This document shows positions 1 to 11,864 of a DNA stretch of 64,000 nt, piece by piece. A program made the translations under genes and the position numbers. Under the pieces are notes generated by a model, which worked only from the letters and a program-made list of their open reading frames with translations, was not told the origin of the DNA and made no database searches. Within the stretch, counting starts at the first letter, position 1. The number at the start of each line of letters is the position of its first letter. This DNA comes from Whalleya microplaca (lineage: Eukaryota; Ascomycota; Sordariomycetes; Xylariales; Xylariaceae): assembly GCA_022497155.1 (NCBI GenBank), contig MU385711.1, forward strand, positions 1,326,673 through 1,390,672. The letters are read 5' to 3'.

Positions 1-2902
1 AATACATGCTTGAAACTCTAGGTACGTGATCCAACAGGATCAAGATCAATACGGGCGAACGATTCACGGAGTCCATCGAATGGTACCCGCACGATTATTA
101 TTATTCTGGGGGCCGTTACGTGCTGAAATGCTGTTGGCGGTGGGTACTACACACCAAAACTTATGTTTCCTTCGTATGAGATATTATGTACATGCGTACT
201 GCGTACATCTTTTTCAATAATAATAGAACATTACATGTATCGGACCTCACCTATTCAGGGCTGAAATACTGTACACGTGTAAATTCGGTCTGAGTGAGCC
301 TTAAAAGTACGTGGAGGCGCACCTAGCGAATTAGTGTTGAGGCTATCTTGTGTGACAGGAGATGGCCTGCAGGCGACTTCGATCACGTTTTCAGGCCTCG
401 GGTGTGATACTAACAAAATAAAGCTTCTTGCTACAAGACGTGTGGGCTGCCAAAAATGCCAATGGATGGATGCCAATGACGGGTGGATAGACTACAGGCC
501 TCAGCGGTAATTGAGTAGCTCCGGCAAACCCTGATAGGTTATATGGCACTGCGCGTAGGCCAATAATACAATAATGCTGATATGAGGACGAGAAAGCATG
601 AATGATTCGAAGCAACTAAACCTGGGACGAAACAGGATAGCGAACACTGTCCAACGTGAAGTCCTAGCTTCAGCCATTGCGCGCGTACTTGTCCTGCTTG
701 TTCATGTACATAGCGTACATACATAGCGTACATACGTATTGCGTACATTGTTTGGGGGTCTGGTTGGAATTTGATGCTTCACATTGAAGGGGAGTGGAAG
801 CCCCAGACTCCGTCTTCCCCGGCTGCCCGGGCCTGTCGGGGTGGGGTTTATGTGGGGTAGAAGAATTTCGGGCAGTCAATGGAAGCGCGAAAGAAGACAG
901 TTGGGGGGGGGGCATTGGCAGATTGAGGCGTGAAGGCCATGTGGGGACAAGGGCATATCAGTGGGCCAGTAGTAGGTTAAATGGGTATCTGGCCAGGGGC
1001 TGCCAGAACCGGTCACTGCAAGCCACCAGGACATCTCTCCCAATTACCCCCATTCCTGAAGCGACTTGCACTTTCTTTTCCCCCATCAGTTTTAGCTGTC
1101 GATCAGGAAGCTCTGCCGCGAACCAGACAACCAGACAGCCAGATAACAGTCTCATGCCGAGGCTGTCATATCATGCATGGCCAACATGTTGTTGAAACGT
1201 ACGTAGGTAAGGTAGGCAAGGTATTGTAAGTACGATGATTCATAGTTTTGTTACGAGATCAGAACAAATACTGAAGATAAACTTGATTTCTTGGAGCTGC
1301 CAGTTGCATGCCGAGACGATTGGGGATACCTGAAGTGCAACGGCAAACAGTAAGCTCGGTATATATGTTTCCTTTTCTTCCGAAGCTAGAAATTACAAAA
1401 TCTCACTCACGATAACGAGATATCCATCCACCGGAGGCACCGTGCCCAGGCTGGCCAGCGTTTCTTCAAATCTCTCGTCTGTAACATACCATTCAACCAT
1501 TCGATGGCTTGCCAACTCCAGGTGCGGCCGAGAGCTTACTATGTAGGTACTAGTGCTGGTAATTTCAAACATTACGTACACCAGCCTGGCAGCCTAGCAA
1601 TGTCAACGTGGCGGCTGCTAACCTTGTTGTCACTGATGATTCGGTGTAAGTGAGTGTCGGCAATCTGACAAGGCTTACCTAGGTAGTGACAAAGGCCTTC
1701 GCTGAACTGACTCATATCCCATAAATAGTCGATAGAAAAACATCCCTTTGCCCTTCGAAGTGAGTAATTAGCTAAGCCATTCGAGCTCTGGCAAGACCGC
1801 GATAATTCCCCATCCTTCGTGTTCGGCCACACACATTAGGGGGAAGCCCGATGCGGTATTGAGAACGTGAAATTGCGCGTTTGCACCGGGAGATACACAC
1901 CGCATGGCGGCGAAATTTCCCCCTGAAATTACCTACGGGTAACAAAATGCACCCACTTCGCAGGATTCAAGACATCGCGAAAGAATCTGTGGGGGTTACA
2001 CCTCGGCGTGGTCGTGATGGGGGAAAACGACCAAATCAAATTACCTTGCCCAGTGTACAACCGGAAATACTTTCTCGCTACTTATCCCGAAACCTGCATC
2101 CATGCAAAGCCTTTCCCCGGAAACGTTCCCCCCATCATTGGCTAAACCTTGAGACCGAGTTGCGGTGAGTCGTCAAAAACGCCAGGAGCTCCAGATTCTA
2201 CCATTGGTTGTCAGCACGGGCTATGTTTCTACCTAGATGACTCTGATCAAGTTAGTAAGGTGGTTTTCCCATGTACTGCTGCGAGGCGAGTGGTCCAGCA
2301 CGCACTCGAACACGGGCATAGCCGTCCTACCCTGTTCAGAACCAGCGATTGCCTGATTCGTCTATCCAACCCCAGACGTCAGTCTGAATTTGGTAGGGAC
2401 CCTTACCTTGGCCACGTCAGAAGCCATGCTTCCTCTTAAACCAAACGAACAAATCAGAATGACTACATCTCACTACCTTCAGTTCAAGGCCATCGAATGA
2501 ATCGGCTATGGGCCCTAGAATACGGCTTCGTCTCATATTCCATAGGACCTGCTTCTTTTTGAATGTATAGCTGTTTAGTAACCTTGATCCTACCATCGCC
2601 TTTCTCTAAATGAGAAACGGAGCTTGATACAGAAGACAGCACTCCTCTACATTGACGACATCAGTATCATCCAGATCGTATACTTTCGTTGGAGAACTTC
2701 CTACTTCAGAAGGAGAGGATGAAAGCCGCACGCGAGCTGTAGGTGAACCGTCTTGGCAGACGACGATGGCGTTCTGGAAAGCAACCCTTATCACGATCCA
2801 ATGCAATCCTGACATCTACAGCTTTTTGCTTAGGTAGGGACATGTAGATATGCAAGTCATGTTTCAAAAGATTAATTGCCCCTGCCAAGCTTATCCACAT
2901 TC
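1..2902. other. Gene-poor left flank
   Basis: I see no supportable gene here. The open frames are short, lack a conserved motif and do not join across splice signals. The stretch holds short GTACAT-rich direct repeats near 187-205 and 708-748 and a palindrome TACCTAGGTA at 1676-1685. The last 300 bases or so are probably the 3' untranslated region of the permease gene that ends at 2903 on the minus strand. Confidence 0.5.
708..748. repeat. Short tandem repeat, GTACAT-rich
   Basis: Two exact 13-base copies of ACATAGCGTACAT (708-720 and 721-733) are followed by a diverged copy ending in GCGTACAT (734-748). A related GCGTAC-TGCGTACAT string lies near 190-207. This is simple intergenic repeat DNA. 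Confidence 0.7.
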
Positions 2903-4838
2903 TCACCTTCCTACGATTTTTAGTTCCGCGAATCGAGCTGGGATATAGACAAGAAGGGTGAGCATAAAGCACAGTTCATTGCCGATATCACCACCCGCAT
3001 CGCCGATCAGGTTCGAAAGAACACCAGTATACCAGTCTGTTGACATCCCAAGGACAGCTATTAGGCGGGTTAGCACATGTAGCCATTGGACAATGTGACT
3101 ACGTCACTCACCTCCAACAATTCCGCATACGAAAGCCAGACCACCAGCGTAACCGATAGGTAACTTATCTGGTTTGTCCCATGCTTCCAGATTGTAATTG
3201 TCATAGGAGCCACGCCGGAATAGTTGGTGTTCGACGAATAAGCAAACGAAGACTGCGGTTGCGTAATAGCCGAGTAAACTGAGGAAGCTCGAAAGGAAGA
3301 CCGAGAGTTCGTCACTGCCGGCCAACCCCAGTAGGATTACAACGACAAATATTAGCAATGTCCAGATGAATCTTGGTACCAAAGATAATGGTCGTGCAAA
3401 TTGTTGAATCGATAGCCCTGCACTATACATTGACGCGCAGTTCAGGCCAATACCTGATAATACCAGCAGAAAGAGAATCAGCTTCGCTAGACCATACGGG
3501 TAAAGCACTACAGCATTTCGAGTTAGTACTCCCTCTTCGTAAGCAGTTAGGGGAAGAACTAGGAGTTACAAGGCGTATCTCAGGAGTTTTTAACTCTCAG
3601 ATATACTCCAATGGAGAATCCCTGCTCCTAGGATAGAACCGAAGGGGAAATGGATAACTGCGGATGCTACTCACTGGTCTGAATCAAGAACCCAATGCCC
3701 CGGTTGTATTGCTCTTCCCATTCTGGCTTATTTGGCAAGGCTGAGGCGACAATGGCACCGCATAACACACCGATCCAGGAGGGAAGAACTCGGGATTAGT
3801 TAGTGATAACTTGGAGATGCCAAAAGGCTCGAGTAATATAACTCACGGAGGCCAATGAAGGACAACAAGAACACCTTGAGTCTGGAGATATTTGCAGGAA
3901 ATTCGACATAGTAATCCGACATGAACGCCGCACAGCATCCGCCCCAGCCGTACGAAACACTAAAGTACGTGAGCGCCGCGCCGGACGCTGCTGTCCCTTT
4001 CACAGTAGGCGGAGTGGTGAAGTCGGCAAATCTACCAGTTTCGCCGAACATGACCAGGAAGACGACCAGCAATACCAACCAGATGTAATTCGTATATTTG
4101 AATATCCCGCTCATACCCTGGAACGACAAAAGGCAACCTGCTACGCTGCATATGATGACACCCAGCGCGGTACCGACTTTTCCGTCGGATACAGCCGAGA
4201 GCGCTAGCCCTCCCGTGATTGATCCGGAGGCGGCCCAACCGACCTCTTGGATGATGTTTAACACGGCGATCAGTTTCGAGGGATACCATCCAAATGAGAA
4301 CCGGCAGATGGAAACTTGACGAAGGCCCGTAGGTGGTCCCATCGTCGCACACCAGCACTACCAAGTATCAGTCAAACTCGATTCAGTTTCTCCGTTCGGT
4401 ATGAAGCTCACCGCGACCACGCCGCCGACAGACGTTCCGAAGATGGTGATCAAGATGCTTTGCTTCAGATCGAGTCCGAGTTCCCAACCAAGGAAACCCG
4501 TCGCGAAGCAGCTAATATTGAAGCAGGTAGCAACCCAGAAAGTGAATATACCCTAGCATACAGGTCAGCTTCATGGTATCAAACACGCCAACACCGAGGA
4601 ACTTTACAAATTGTTTAGACCAGCCGGCATAGGCTGGGTTTTTGTGCTCGGGCAGTTTGCGCTCAATGCTATGCGATTCCACCCCCAACTTGCGGTCCAA
4701 GGCTTCTTCATAGCCTCGCAACCTGCTAAGGAAGTTCCTCTTTGGTGGTTGTACTGGGATCTCATCACTGGAGGAAACTGTCTCGGTTTCTGTTTGAGAT
4801 GATACAATCTTTTCTTCGTCATAGGTATTGATAGCCAT
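2903..4838 (-). CDS. FCY2: Purine-cytosine permease (FCY2/FcyB type, NCS1 family)
   Basis: This is a plasma-membrane proton symporter for cytosine and purines of the nucleobase-cation-symport-1 family. Six exons were rebuilt: 4608-4838, 4412-4552, 3847-4357, 3675-3788, 3112-3507 and 2903-3057. They give 515 residues, close to yeast Fcy2 (533). The start is the ATG at 4838, in a good ACCATGG context. The soluble N-tail ends in a family-like VESHSIERKLPEHK stretch. It is followed by hydrophobic helices with the family signatures GFLGWELGLD, GPPTGLRQ...FSFGW, SLLGYYATAVF, LEAWDKPDKLPIG and VLGM..DWYTG. The C-terminus is the characteristic PARFAELKIVGR. Introns carry CTGAC or CTAAC branch points. 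An AGATAAG GATA-factor-type site lies upstream at 5552-5558, which would suit nitrogen control, but this is inference. The family is certain; the exact substrate range is not. Confidence 0.93.
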
Positions 4839-7054
4839 GGTAGGCACTTAACGAATCAGGCTTATCAACTATAATACTAGAGAACTGTCTGCTCGTCCTA
4901 TTCTATTAAGACCGGGAGACTCGCAGCATACATATACAAGTCCCGGCGCTCTGGTACGTACAACTTGATATCAGTTCCCCTCAAGCAGCATCGCCGCGGC
5001 CTGGCCCGAGTGCTAAAGTGAGACATTGCCCTGCACAGCATACTTGATTGTGTCATGATCTGAAAGTCATGTTATGATCTGGCCAACCAATTTAAACCTA
5101 CTGTTGCATTTGTGTGACAAGAGCTATACCCCGTGCAACGTGAGAGATCTCTTGCTTCCCCTTCAGAGACCTATCGGCACCATCGCTTTTAGGATCTGGC
5201 CGAGTGGTGAAGCACCTCCCATCACCGAGACTTCGGCGCCGGGCTCGTTATCTATGTTGGCCAATATGCTCGAGGCCAGGTGAACCATGGTTCTCGCCAG
5301 TGCCGGGCCTATGAGATATACAGCTCGTCTCCCGCTCGAGTGCTAGCGTGCTGCTCCCGTCCACGATGGTGGTAAGCGGCAATCTGGGGCTTGCATATGA
5401 TGTGCATTGACCGCTGTTTGAGAGCGGATAGAGATGCGTCTAGAGCAAGCCAAATTCAACCTCATGGTGACGGCCACGTCAGTGGCAGAGCTTCTGCCGT
5501 AATCGAAGCTTATGCCAGGAGCCGGCAGTCATGTCTATGAATGGGATCCTCAGATAAGGGATCAGCGTAACGTGGACAGGTCTGGCCGGTTATGCATTGA
5601 AGTAATTAGGCGAGCCTCTGGCGGTCCACCGCTCAGGACGAGAGTCAGTTACTGTTCCCCATAAGACCAAAACATGAGGTTGAAGATCAAGGTAGAATTC
5701 TCTGCCGTGTCTTATATACTTGGTATAAGGCATGTATAGGTATAGGATAATACATGCCTTCCCTCGACTTGATATGAAGATGTGACAAGTTCATGCTAGA
5801 CCGAAGAGGAACTCATAGTTTAGCATATGTACTCAGGAGTGACATTGTGTCACATAGCAAAAGGGGCGCCCCATATACTCGCAGTATGGTATGCGACACA
5901 TTCCTGGGTAACGAGGGAGCACCTATGTGCTACATCTTTGCGCATGCTAACTTGGCGAGGTTAAATAGCACCCGTTTGGGCTCAGCTGTGGAGAAGAGTG
6001 CTGCTTACGATACCCAAGTTGACCTAGTTAGATAGCTGAATCTCTTTGAATATAAACTTCCTGTGAAACATAACTAGACTTTGCCAACCTGAGCAAGTCG
6101 TTAAGCTGCACCATCGTGTCATCTCTATCCCTCAGCTACTATTACTGACGTTCCATCCTCGTTGGACTGCTATATTTGACTTAGCTTTCTATACGGCGAC
6201 GTCGTCTTGTTTAAGCTTTACATTATTGACAAGCTTTGTAGCATTTCGCCCAGTGCTGCAGCGGCTTTTTCAGGAACCAAAGCACGGAGTTGGAGTCGAG
6301 AGCCAATTATAGTGACTTGCGAGGTTTTTAAGTTACACAAGTATATCTTTACGACTATCTAGGAATATTCTGTCCGGGTTTATACCTCGCCTCAATATAG
6401 CCGTCGATACTAACCGGCTTGACTATATACGGCGTTAATGGATCGGTATATATAAACTGAATCGACTTAGTACTGGTGGGATGGATCTATCCCTCTTCCC
6501 CCCCTGTCGTATATACCATCGTGATAATACTCGACCCGCGAAAGCCTAAGAAAAGCATACAAGAGAGTTGTCAAAGCTTTTCGGCAAGAACGGTAGCGAC
6601 GAGGGATGTTGGATATAACTAGTAGTTGTACATTCACATGTGGCTTAAAATTACAACCCTAGTCCCTAAGTACTATAGGTAGACTTTCAAAGGTGATTAC
6701 TAATAACCTCGGCCGGTCTAGCCTCAGGGGTACTATTAGGTGTATGTAGTATACCGCAGTGGAGTTCTACTGCGGAGAAGGCCTTATATGCCTAGGCATC
6801 TTCAATAGTGACTCTCGTAAACTCTGCTGACTAAATAAAAAAAGAAGATCAGCTAGAAATATAAGTAGACTACCCAGGGTAACATAATAGCCAACTATCG
6901 TGAAATCACACCAGCATAGATTCGGATTGTTTGTGAATCGAGTTATTTTACGAGAATATACTCACACATATCCGGTGAGATTGTGTGAATAACCGAAACA
7001 TAAATAGCTCACAGCGTCTATCTCATACGCCATATTCTCTAATCACCAGTCAAC
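4839..7054. other. Permease promoter and AT-rich intergenic region
   Basis: The part next to 4838 is the permease upstream region and includes AGATAAG at 5552-5558. From about 5700 to 7000 the DNA is AT-rich, full of stops in all frames, and shows no recognisable gene. The last stretch is the promoter of the GST-fold gene. I see no tRNA or clear transposon. Confidence 0.5.
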
Positions 7055-8206
7055 ATGGCAGCTCCAGACTTGCCAATTGTCTTATATCACTATACAGCCT
7101 CACCCTACGCGAGGCGTATAGTTTGGTATCTCGATCTACGCAAGATTCCTTACTATCAGTGTGTAAGTCACACTTAACAGCTCAATCTAATCGCTCACCC
7201 ACTCACTCACTCACCTACTCACTCACATACCTTCATGCTTGCCTATAAACCCACCTCTCCTAACTCACATACTAACCACGCCCCCCAGCTCCAACCGGTC
7301 ATACTCCCCCGGCCCGACCTAACAGAGCACCTGGGGATCTCCTACCGGCGCATCCCCCTCCTCTCCATCGGGCGGGACGTATACCTGGACACGCGGCTGA
7401 TCCTCGCCAAACTCGAGGCGCTCTTCCCGCCCAGCGCGGCGCACCCGCCCCTATCCAGCGCGGCGCCCGAGCACGCCGCCCTCACGGCCCTGCTCAGCCG
7501 CCTGACGACGGACGGCGGGCTGTTCACGAGCGCGACGCAGCTGCTCCCGCGGGACGCGGGGCCGTTCGCGGACCCGGCGTTCGCGCGCGACCGCGCGCAG
7601 CTGGTCGGCGGCAAGGACAGCGCGTTCGCAAGGGCGCCGCCGCGCCCGGAGGCCGCGGGCGAGGTGCGCGACTTCGCGGCGCTGCTGGAGCGCACGCTGC
7701 TGGGCGACGGGCGCGCGTGGGTTCTGGGTACGGACGGCCCCGCGCTCGCGGACATCGAGGCCGTGTGGTTGCTCCTGTGGCTCGAGGGCTTGCCGGGCGT
7801 GCTGCCGCCGGGGGTTATCAGCAAGGAGAAGTTCCCCCGCGTGTTCGCGTGGACGGAGCGGTTCCGGCGCGTCGTGGGCGAGTGCCGGGGACAGCCGAAG
7901 AGCATCGACGGCGCGGAGGCGGCGGCGGTGATTGCGCGGGCGCCGTTTGCGGAACCCGAGGGAGAGGTGGACACGGCGGATTTGGTCGTGGAAGCTGAGG
8001 GCTTGGCGAAAGGGGTGGAGGTTAAGTTGTGGCCTACGGACTGGGGGTTCTCTCACCAGGACGCTGGAAAGCTCGTTAGTATAGATAGTGGTGAGACTGT
8101 GATCGAGACCAGGGGGAAGGCGGGAACCGTTAGGGTGCATGCTCCGAGGCACGGGTTTAGGGTGCGGAAAGCCAGCGATGCGGTTCCTGAGGCGTCAGTC
8201 TTGTGA
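7055..8206 (+). CDS. Glutathione S-transferase-fold protein
   Basis: Two exons, 7055-7162 and 7289-8206, joined over a 126-nt intron (GTAAGT donor, ACTAACC branch site, CCCCAG acceptor) give 341 residues. The N-terminus is a thioredoxin-fold GST domain: LYHYTASPYARRIVWYLDL (a YxxSPYxRR active-site-like turn), then IPLLSIGRDVYLDTRLILAKLE, which holds the cis-proline and substrate-recognition helix. An all-helical C-domain follows (about residues 95-240; note ADIEAVWLLLWL). A further 80-100 residue tail (VEVKLWPTDWGFSHQDAGKLV...) is predicted beta-rich. That layout resembles fungal GST-like proteins with an extended C-terminal domain. Substrate and reaction are unknown. Most of exon 2 (about 7300-7980) is extremely G+C-rich at third codon positions, while exon 1, the gene end and the surroundings are not. 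Confidence 0.82.
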
Positions 8207-11200
8207 TGGCGAAGGCAGGCCTCTGATGTGAACCTTTAAGCTCACACCGTTGCATTACATTTGGTGGTAGACGAAGACGATACACCGCTTTTTAGCTGTT
8301 ATGTACAATCTTTCTGCGGCTAGAATATACATGTAGGTTAAGTTGCGATCTATCTATCATCTGGACCATACATCTAGATCAGATAGATCGCCATGATCTA
8401 GATGGTAGATAGATCAAAAGATCGACCATCTCGGTTCAGCCGCCTAACATGAGAAGGCGAGCCGCTTTAGTGAGAGGCTCTCGATTCACGAACCATGAGA
8501 TTGGTACACGATCGCCATGGCTGTATATTCAGACTAGAGTAGTATGAGGCTAGCATCTTGATGGGTGTTATAGTTACTCTGCGATGTTGAAATATACTGG
8601 CTGTCTGCTTTTACGCAGTAGACGTCGTTGTGAATTCCAACAACCCTTGTATCCATCTCTCAATATTGTTCAAGTATCATCCTCAATCACGATTTTTTGG
8701 TCTTTTCACCAAGAAGCAACTTGCCTACCATTGAATTTCGGCTCATTACGTATACTCATCAAAACGGAACTGGACTGGCTGGGCGATGCATTGAAATGGC
8801 GTGTTGTTCGACTTAACTGAGGATCCGATTAAGGTTTCTGTAGCAAGCCATTATAGCAGGTCATTATTTGATTGGTCGGTGGTTAAAGCCTTTCTGTTAG
8901 CTTACACGTACTAGAGATAAGTTCTTAACCGGTTGTGATGCCGAACGGCCCGCAGGTAGGTAGCAGAGAATGACGACGAAATTGGGAATTTAGACGTTAC
9001 CTTACACAGCAATCTGTATGCCGGCATACTTCCCATGCCTGCATACGTTTCCAACAGTTGAAGCAAGGCGGATTGACATCGAAATGTCTAAGACCCCGTC
9101 TGCCCGTGTTGACCATTTACATTTACTCGAGTGAGATGACAGGATGACAAGGGGAAGAATGCGGCAACGGTACGAGGCTACACTACACGTAAGGTAATAA
9201 GCTTCCAGCATGCCGATATGGGGCAGCGAGACACGCGTTTTTAGCGGTGACACCAAAATATGCCACACTATATATTCCACGTTCAGCGGGCAGGCGGGGA
9301 AGACTGAACACTGCAACGGCATTGCAATGGCGGAACGGCAGCGTTGTCATATAGGAGGCTTACCTAGGTATACTACCCAAACAGCGATATACACTATACC
9401 GAACATCGCCAAACCCGGGGAAATACTCCGTACTGAAATCCTACATACTACCTGCCGGATGAAGAAGCCAGCATTACAGGAACGGCATACATGCGTACTG
9501 CGGTACTATCCACGCGAGAATCTTCCTAGAGCTGCAGGTACTCGAAGAGATTATCACGAGTTTGGATGACACCGAGGCGATCTCCTTCTATCTCCATCTG
9601 ATAATAAAGTTGTTTATTACGATCTGGACCTGTAATGACAAGCGAAACGGCGACACGGGAGGAGACAGTCTGACAGTTTGCGAATGTTTGGCTTTGCACT
9701 GGGCACGGTACATTAAGATTGAGACCCCGTTAAGCGGTGACGTAATGTGTCGCGAAATTATCCTAGTCCCCGGCCACCTTCCTTCACCTTCCTTCCAAAA
9801 ATTTTATGGCTCAATACGTGCTCGTACTATCTCATTCCATCTGAATTTTACTATTCGCTGCTAACACAAACTTCTCATTCATATACGCAAGTCCAGAAAC
9901 GAGCGAGTCAAACTCTAAGACAACAAGAACTAAAACAAACAAGTGTCAAGTCGAATCGATTCATGCAAGATCATTCTTAAATGCACCTACAAGTGGGTGG
10001 TCTTACTGTATTAGTAAAGACTTGACCTTCAACAAGGATGGGGGGGCTGCATAGCCCGATACGTTCTCGAATCACGGATAGAATCTACTGATACGTGGAT
10101 TCGTAAGGTTGTCCGTGCATGCATATGTTTGCCGTAACCCCCCTGGGCTTTGGCTGCTGGACTGCTAGGACTGCTTGATAAGTTGAATATTATTATTTTT
10201 GCCCTCTCACGTTTTTTTCGTTTTTCCTAGTGTGTCGCTTTTCCATTTGTCAGATATCAACGGGGGAGCAGAGAGAAGATGGGGGTTACTCCGTGGCCAG
10301 GACCAATCCGATTCGATGACAGGACAAGCTTCCTTGTCACCTCCCAGTCAGGTTATTTTTTCTAACGTGCAAATGGCAGAATGGGTGGGCAGATGGCGGA
10401 ATGGGATTGCGAATTGGCCTGCCGCATTCTTACTAGTGGCTCTCTTAGCCTCTTACGTAGTTTCGTTCAGTAATGTCTTTTGTTTTGCCGCGTCTTGACT
10501 TCTCGTATGTATGTACAGTATGCTTTTCTTTCCCTACCTATAGACTGCTAGGCTCGATTTGGTTTATCATCTATACCCACTCTTTTTTCTGCTCATCGCG
10601 ATCTCTTTGATAGTGTATCTTGTCCTTGGTGCTTGGTCCTATCACATCAATTCATAGTCGACAGTTGATTCTGAGTCTCGAAGCCGTATCGGATTGTATA
10701 CTCTGCATATACATATAATATGTATGCTCTAGGATATCTGAAGTGCGGAAAAGTCAACCGTGCAGCACTTACATGTACGTCCAATAGACTTTGTCTGGAA
10801 GACTAAGACCCGTTGTTATGCAAGTCCTAGCAGACTCGGGCGACGCAGACGTATGACTGAATAGGTTTCGATGACGGTGGAATTCAGTAATTATGTAGCA
10901 GCTTCTGATTGATAAGTGAAGAAAGAACACATGGAGGTAGAATACCGTTGTCTTCCAATCGCAGGGACGGAGTGATCCAGTGTCGTACAATTGTCTGTAC
11001 CTAACCTAGGGATGCTATACCTTAGGCAGTGGCAGTTGTATACCTAGGTAGTATAATAGCATCGTGAGTATGAGTATATGTATGTAGGCGGCGGGCATTG
11101 AACTCCCAAGTAATTGAAAGATTCATCAATCATCTACTTATTATAAAGACTCGGTAGATAGCAGTTGTTATTGTTCATAGTATGCATGCAATGAATGATA

Positions 11201-11864
11201 TAACTGGACGACTGGATGAAAGAACCAGTTGACGAGGATGCAACCGGGCCAAGTATACAGGTATACTATAGCTGCTATAGGTGGTCTATGTACATACGCA
11301 TACGCACTGATAGTCTACACACTGATGAGAAGTGAGATTGCTGGTTATCGCACTGTGCGAGTACTTGGGGGATCTTCGATCACGCCCTTCCCTCGCGCCC
11401 ATTGGCCAGCCGATCCTTGTCTAGTGCGGGCCTTGTCCACCGTCGGCTCCAAGCAATTTTCGGGGGCCTTTACGTCTGCTGTGCCTGTGTTTTCTCCCAA
11501 AAACCACCCCTTATGTCACTTCTTCTCTCATGACCTCATCGCCAACGCTCTCTCGACACTATCTGCAACTCAACCTTCGACAATCGTGCACAGCACCAGC
11601 GGTGCGCCCCCTGAAGCAACCACCCTATTAGCGTTCGCGTATACCGTCACTGATTCATCAACAATCGCCACGATACCCAGGTAGGAACCGTGGTTCTTAG
11701 CTTATTCCCTAGAGGTAGTTTGCCATTTTTTTCGCGGACTGCCTCCCAGAGACCAGTGCTGTTGCGTCAGGCGTGTTGTTACATCATATTCCTTCCTCCC
11801 AAACCACACACACAACACACACACCCAGTGCAATAAAACCAACTTCGTCATCGTCGTCACCACA
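8207..11864. other. Intergenic: GST 3' flank and long atfA upstream region
   Basis: No convincing gene. A nested inverted repeat lies at 8347-8415, just after the GST-fold gene. The open frames at 9210-9864 and 10199-10498 lack motifs. The open frame at 11229-11684 lies in the upstream region of the bZIP gene and is rejected as coding. TACCTAGGTA palindromes occur at 9361-9370 and 11041-11050. A long upstream region is reasonable for a stress-regulated transcription factor. Confidence 0.45.
8347..8415. repeat. Nested inverted repeat (two competing hairpins)
   Basis: The outer arms 8347-8362 and 8400-8415 are reverse complements at 15 of 16 positions. The inner arms 8371-8380 and 8395-8404 are perfect 10-base complements. 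The inner right arm overlaps the outer right arm, so the two hairpins exclude each other at their ends. The element starts 141 bases after the GST-fold stop codon and would lie in its 3' untranslated region if the transcript extends that far. Confidence 0.7.

Noticed and set aside
794..1195. 133-codon open frame on the plus strand
   Set aside because: Overlapped by open frames on the other strand, no motif, odd composition and no splice continuity.
11229..11684. 151-codon open frame upstream of atfA
   Set aside because: It starts with a non-ATG codon, has no domain, and lies in the upstream region of the bZIP gene.
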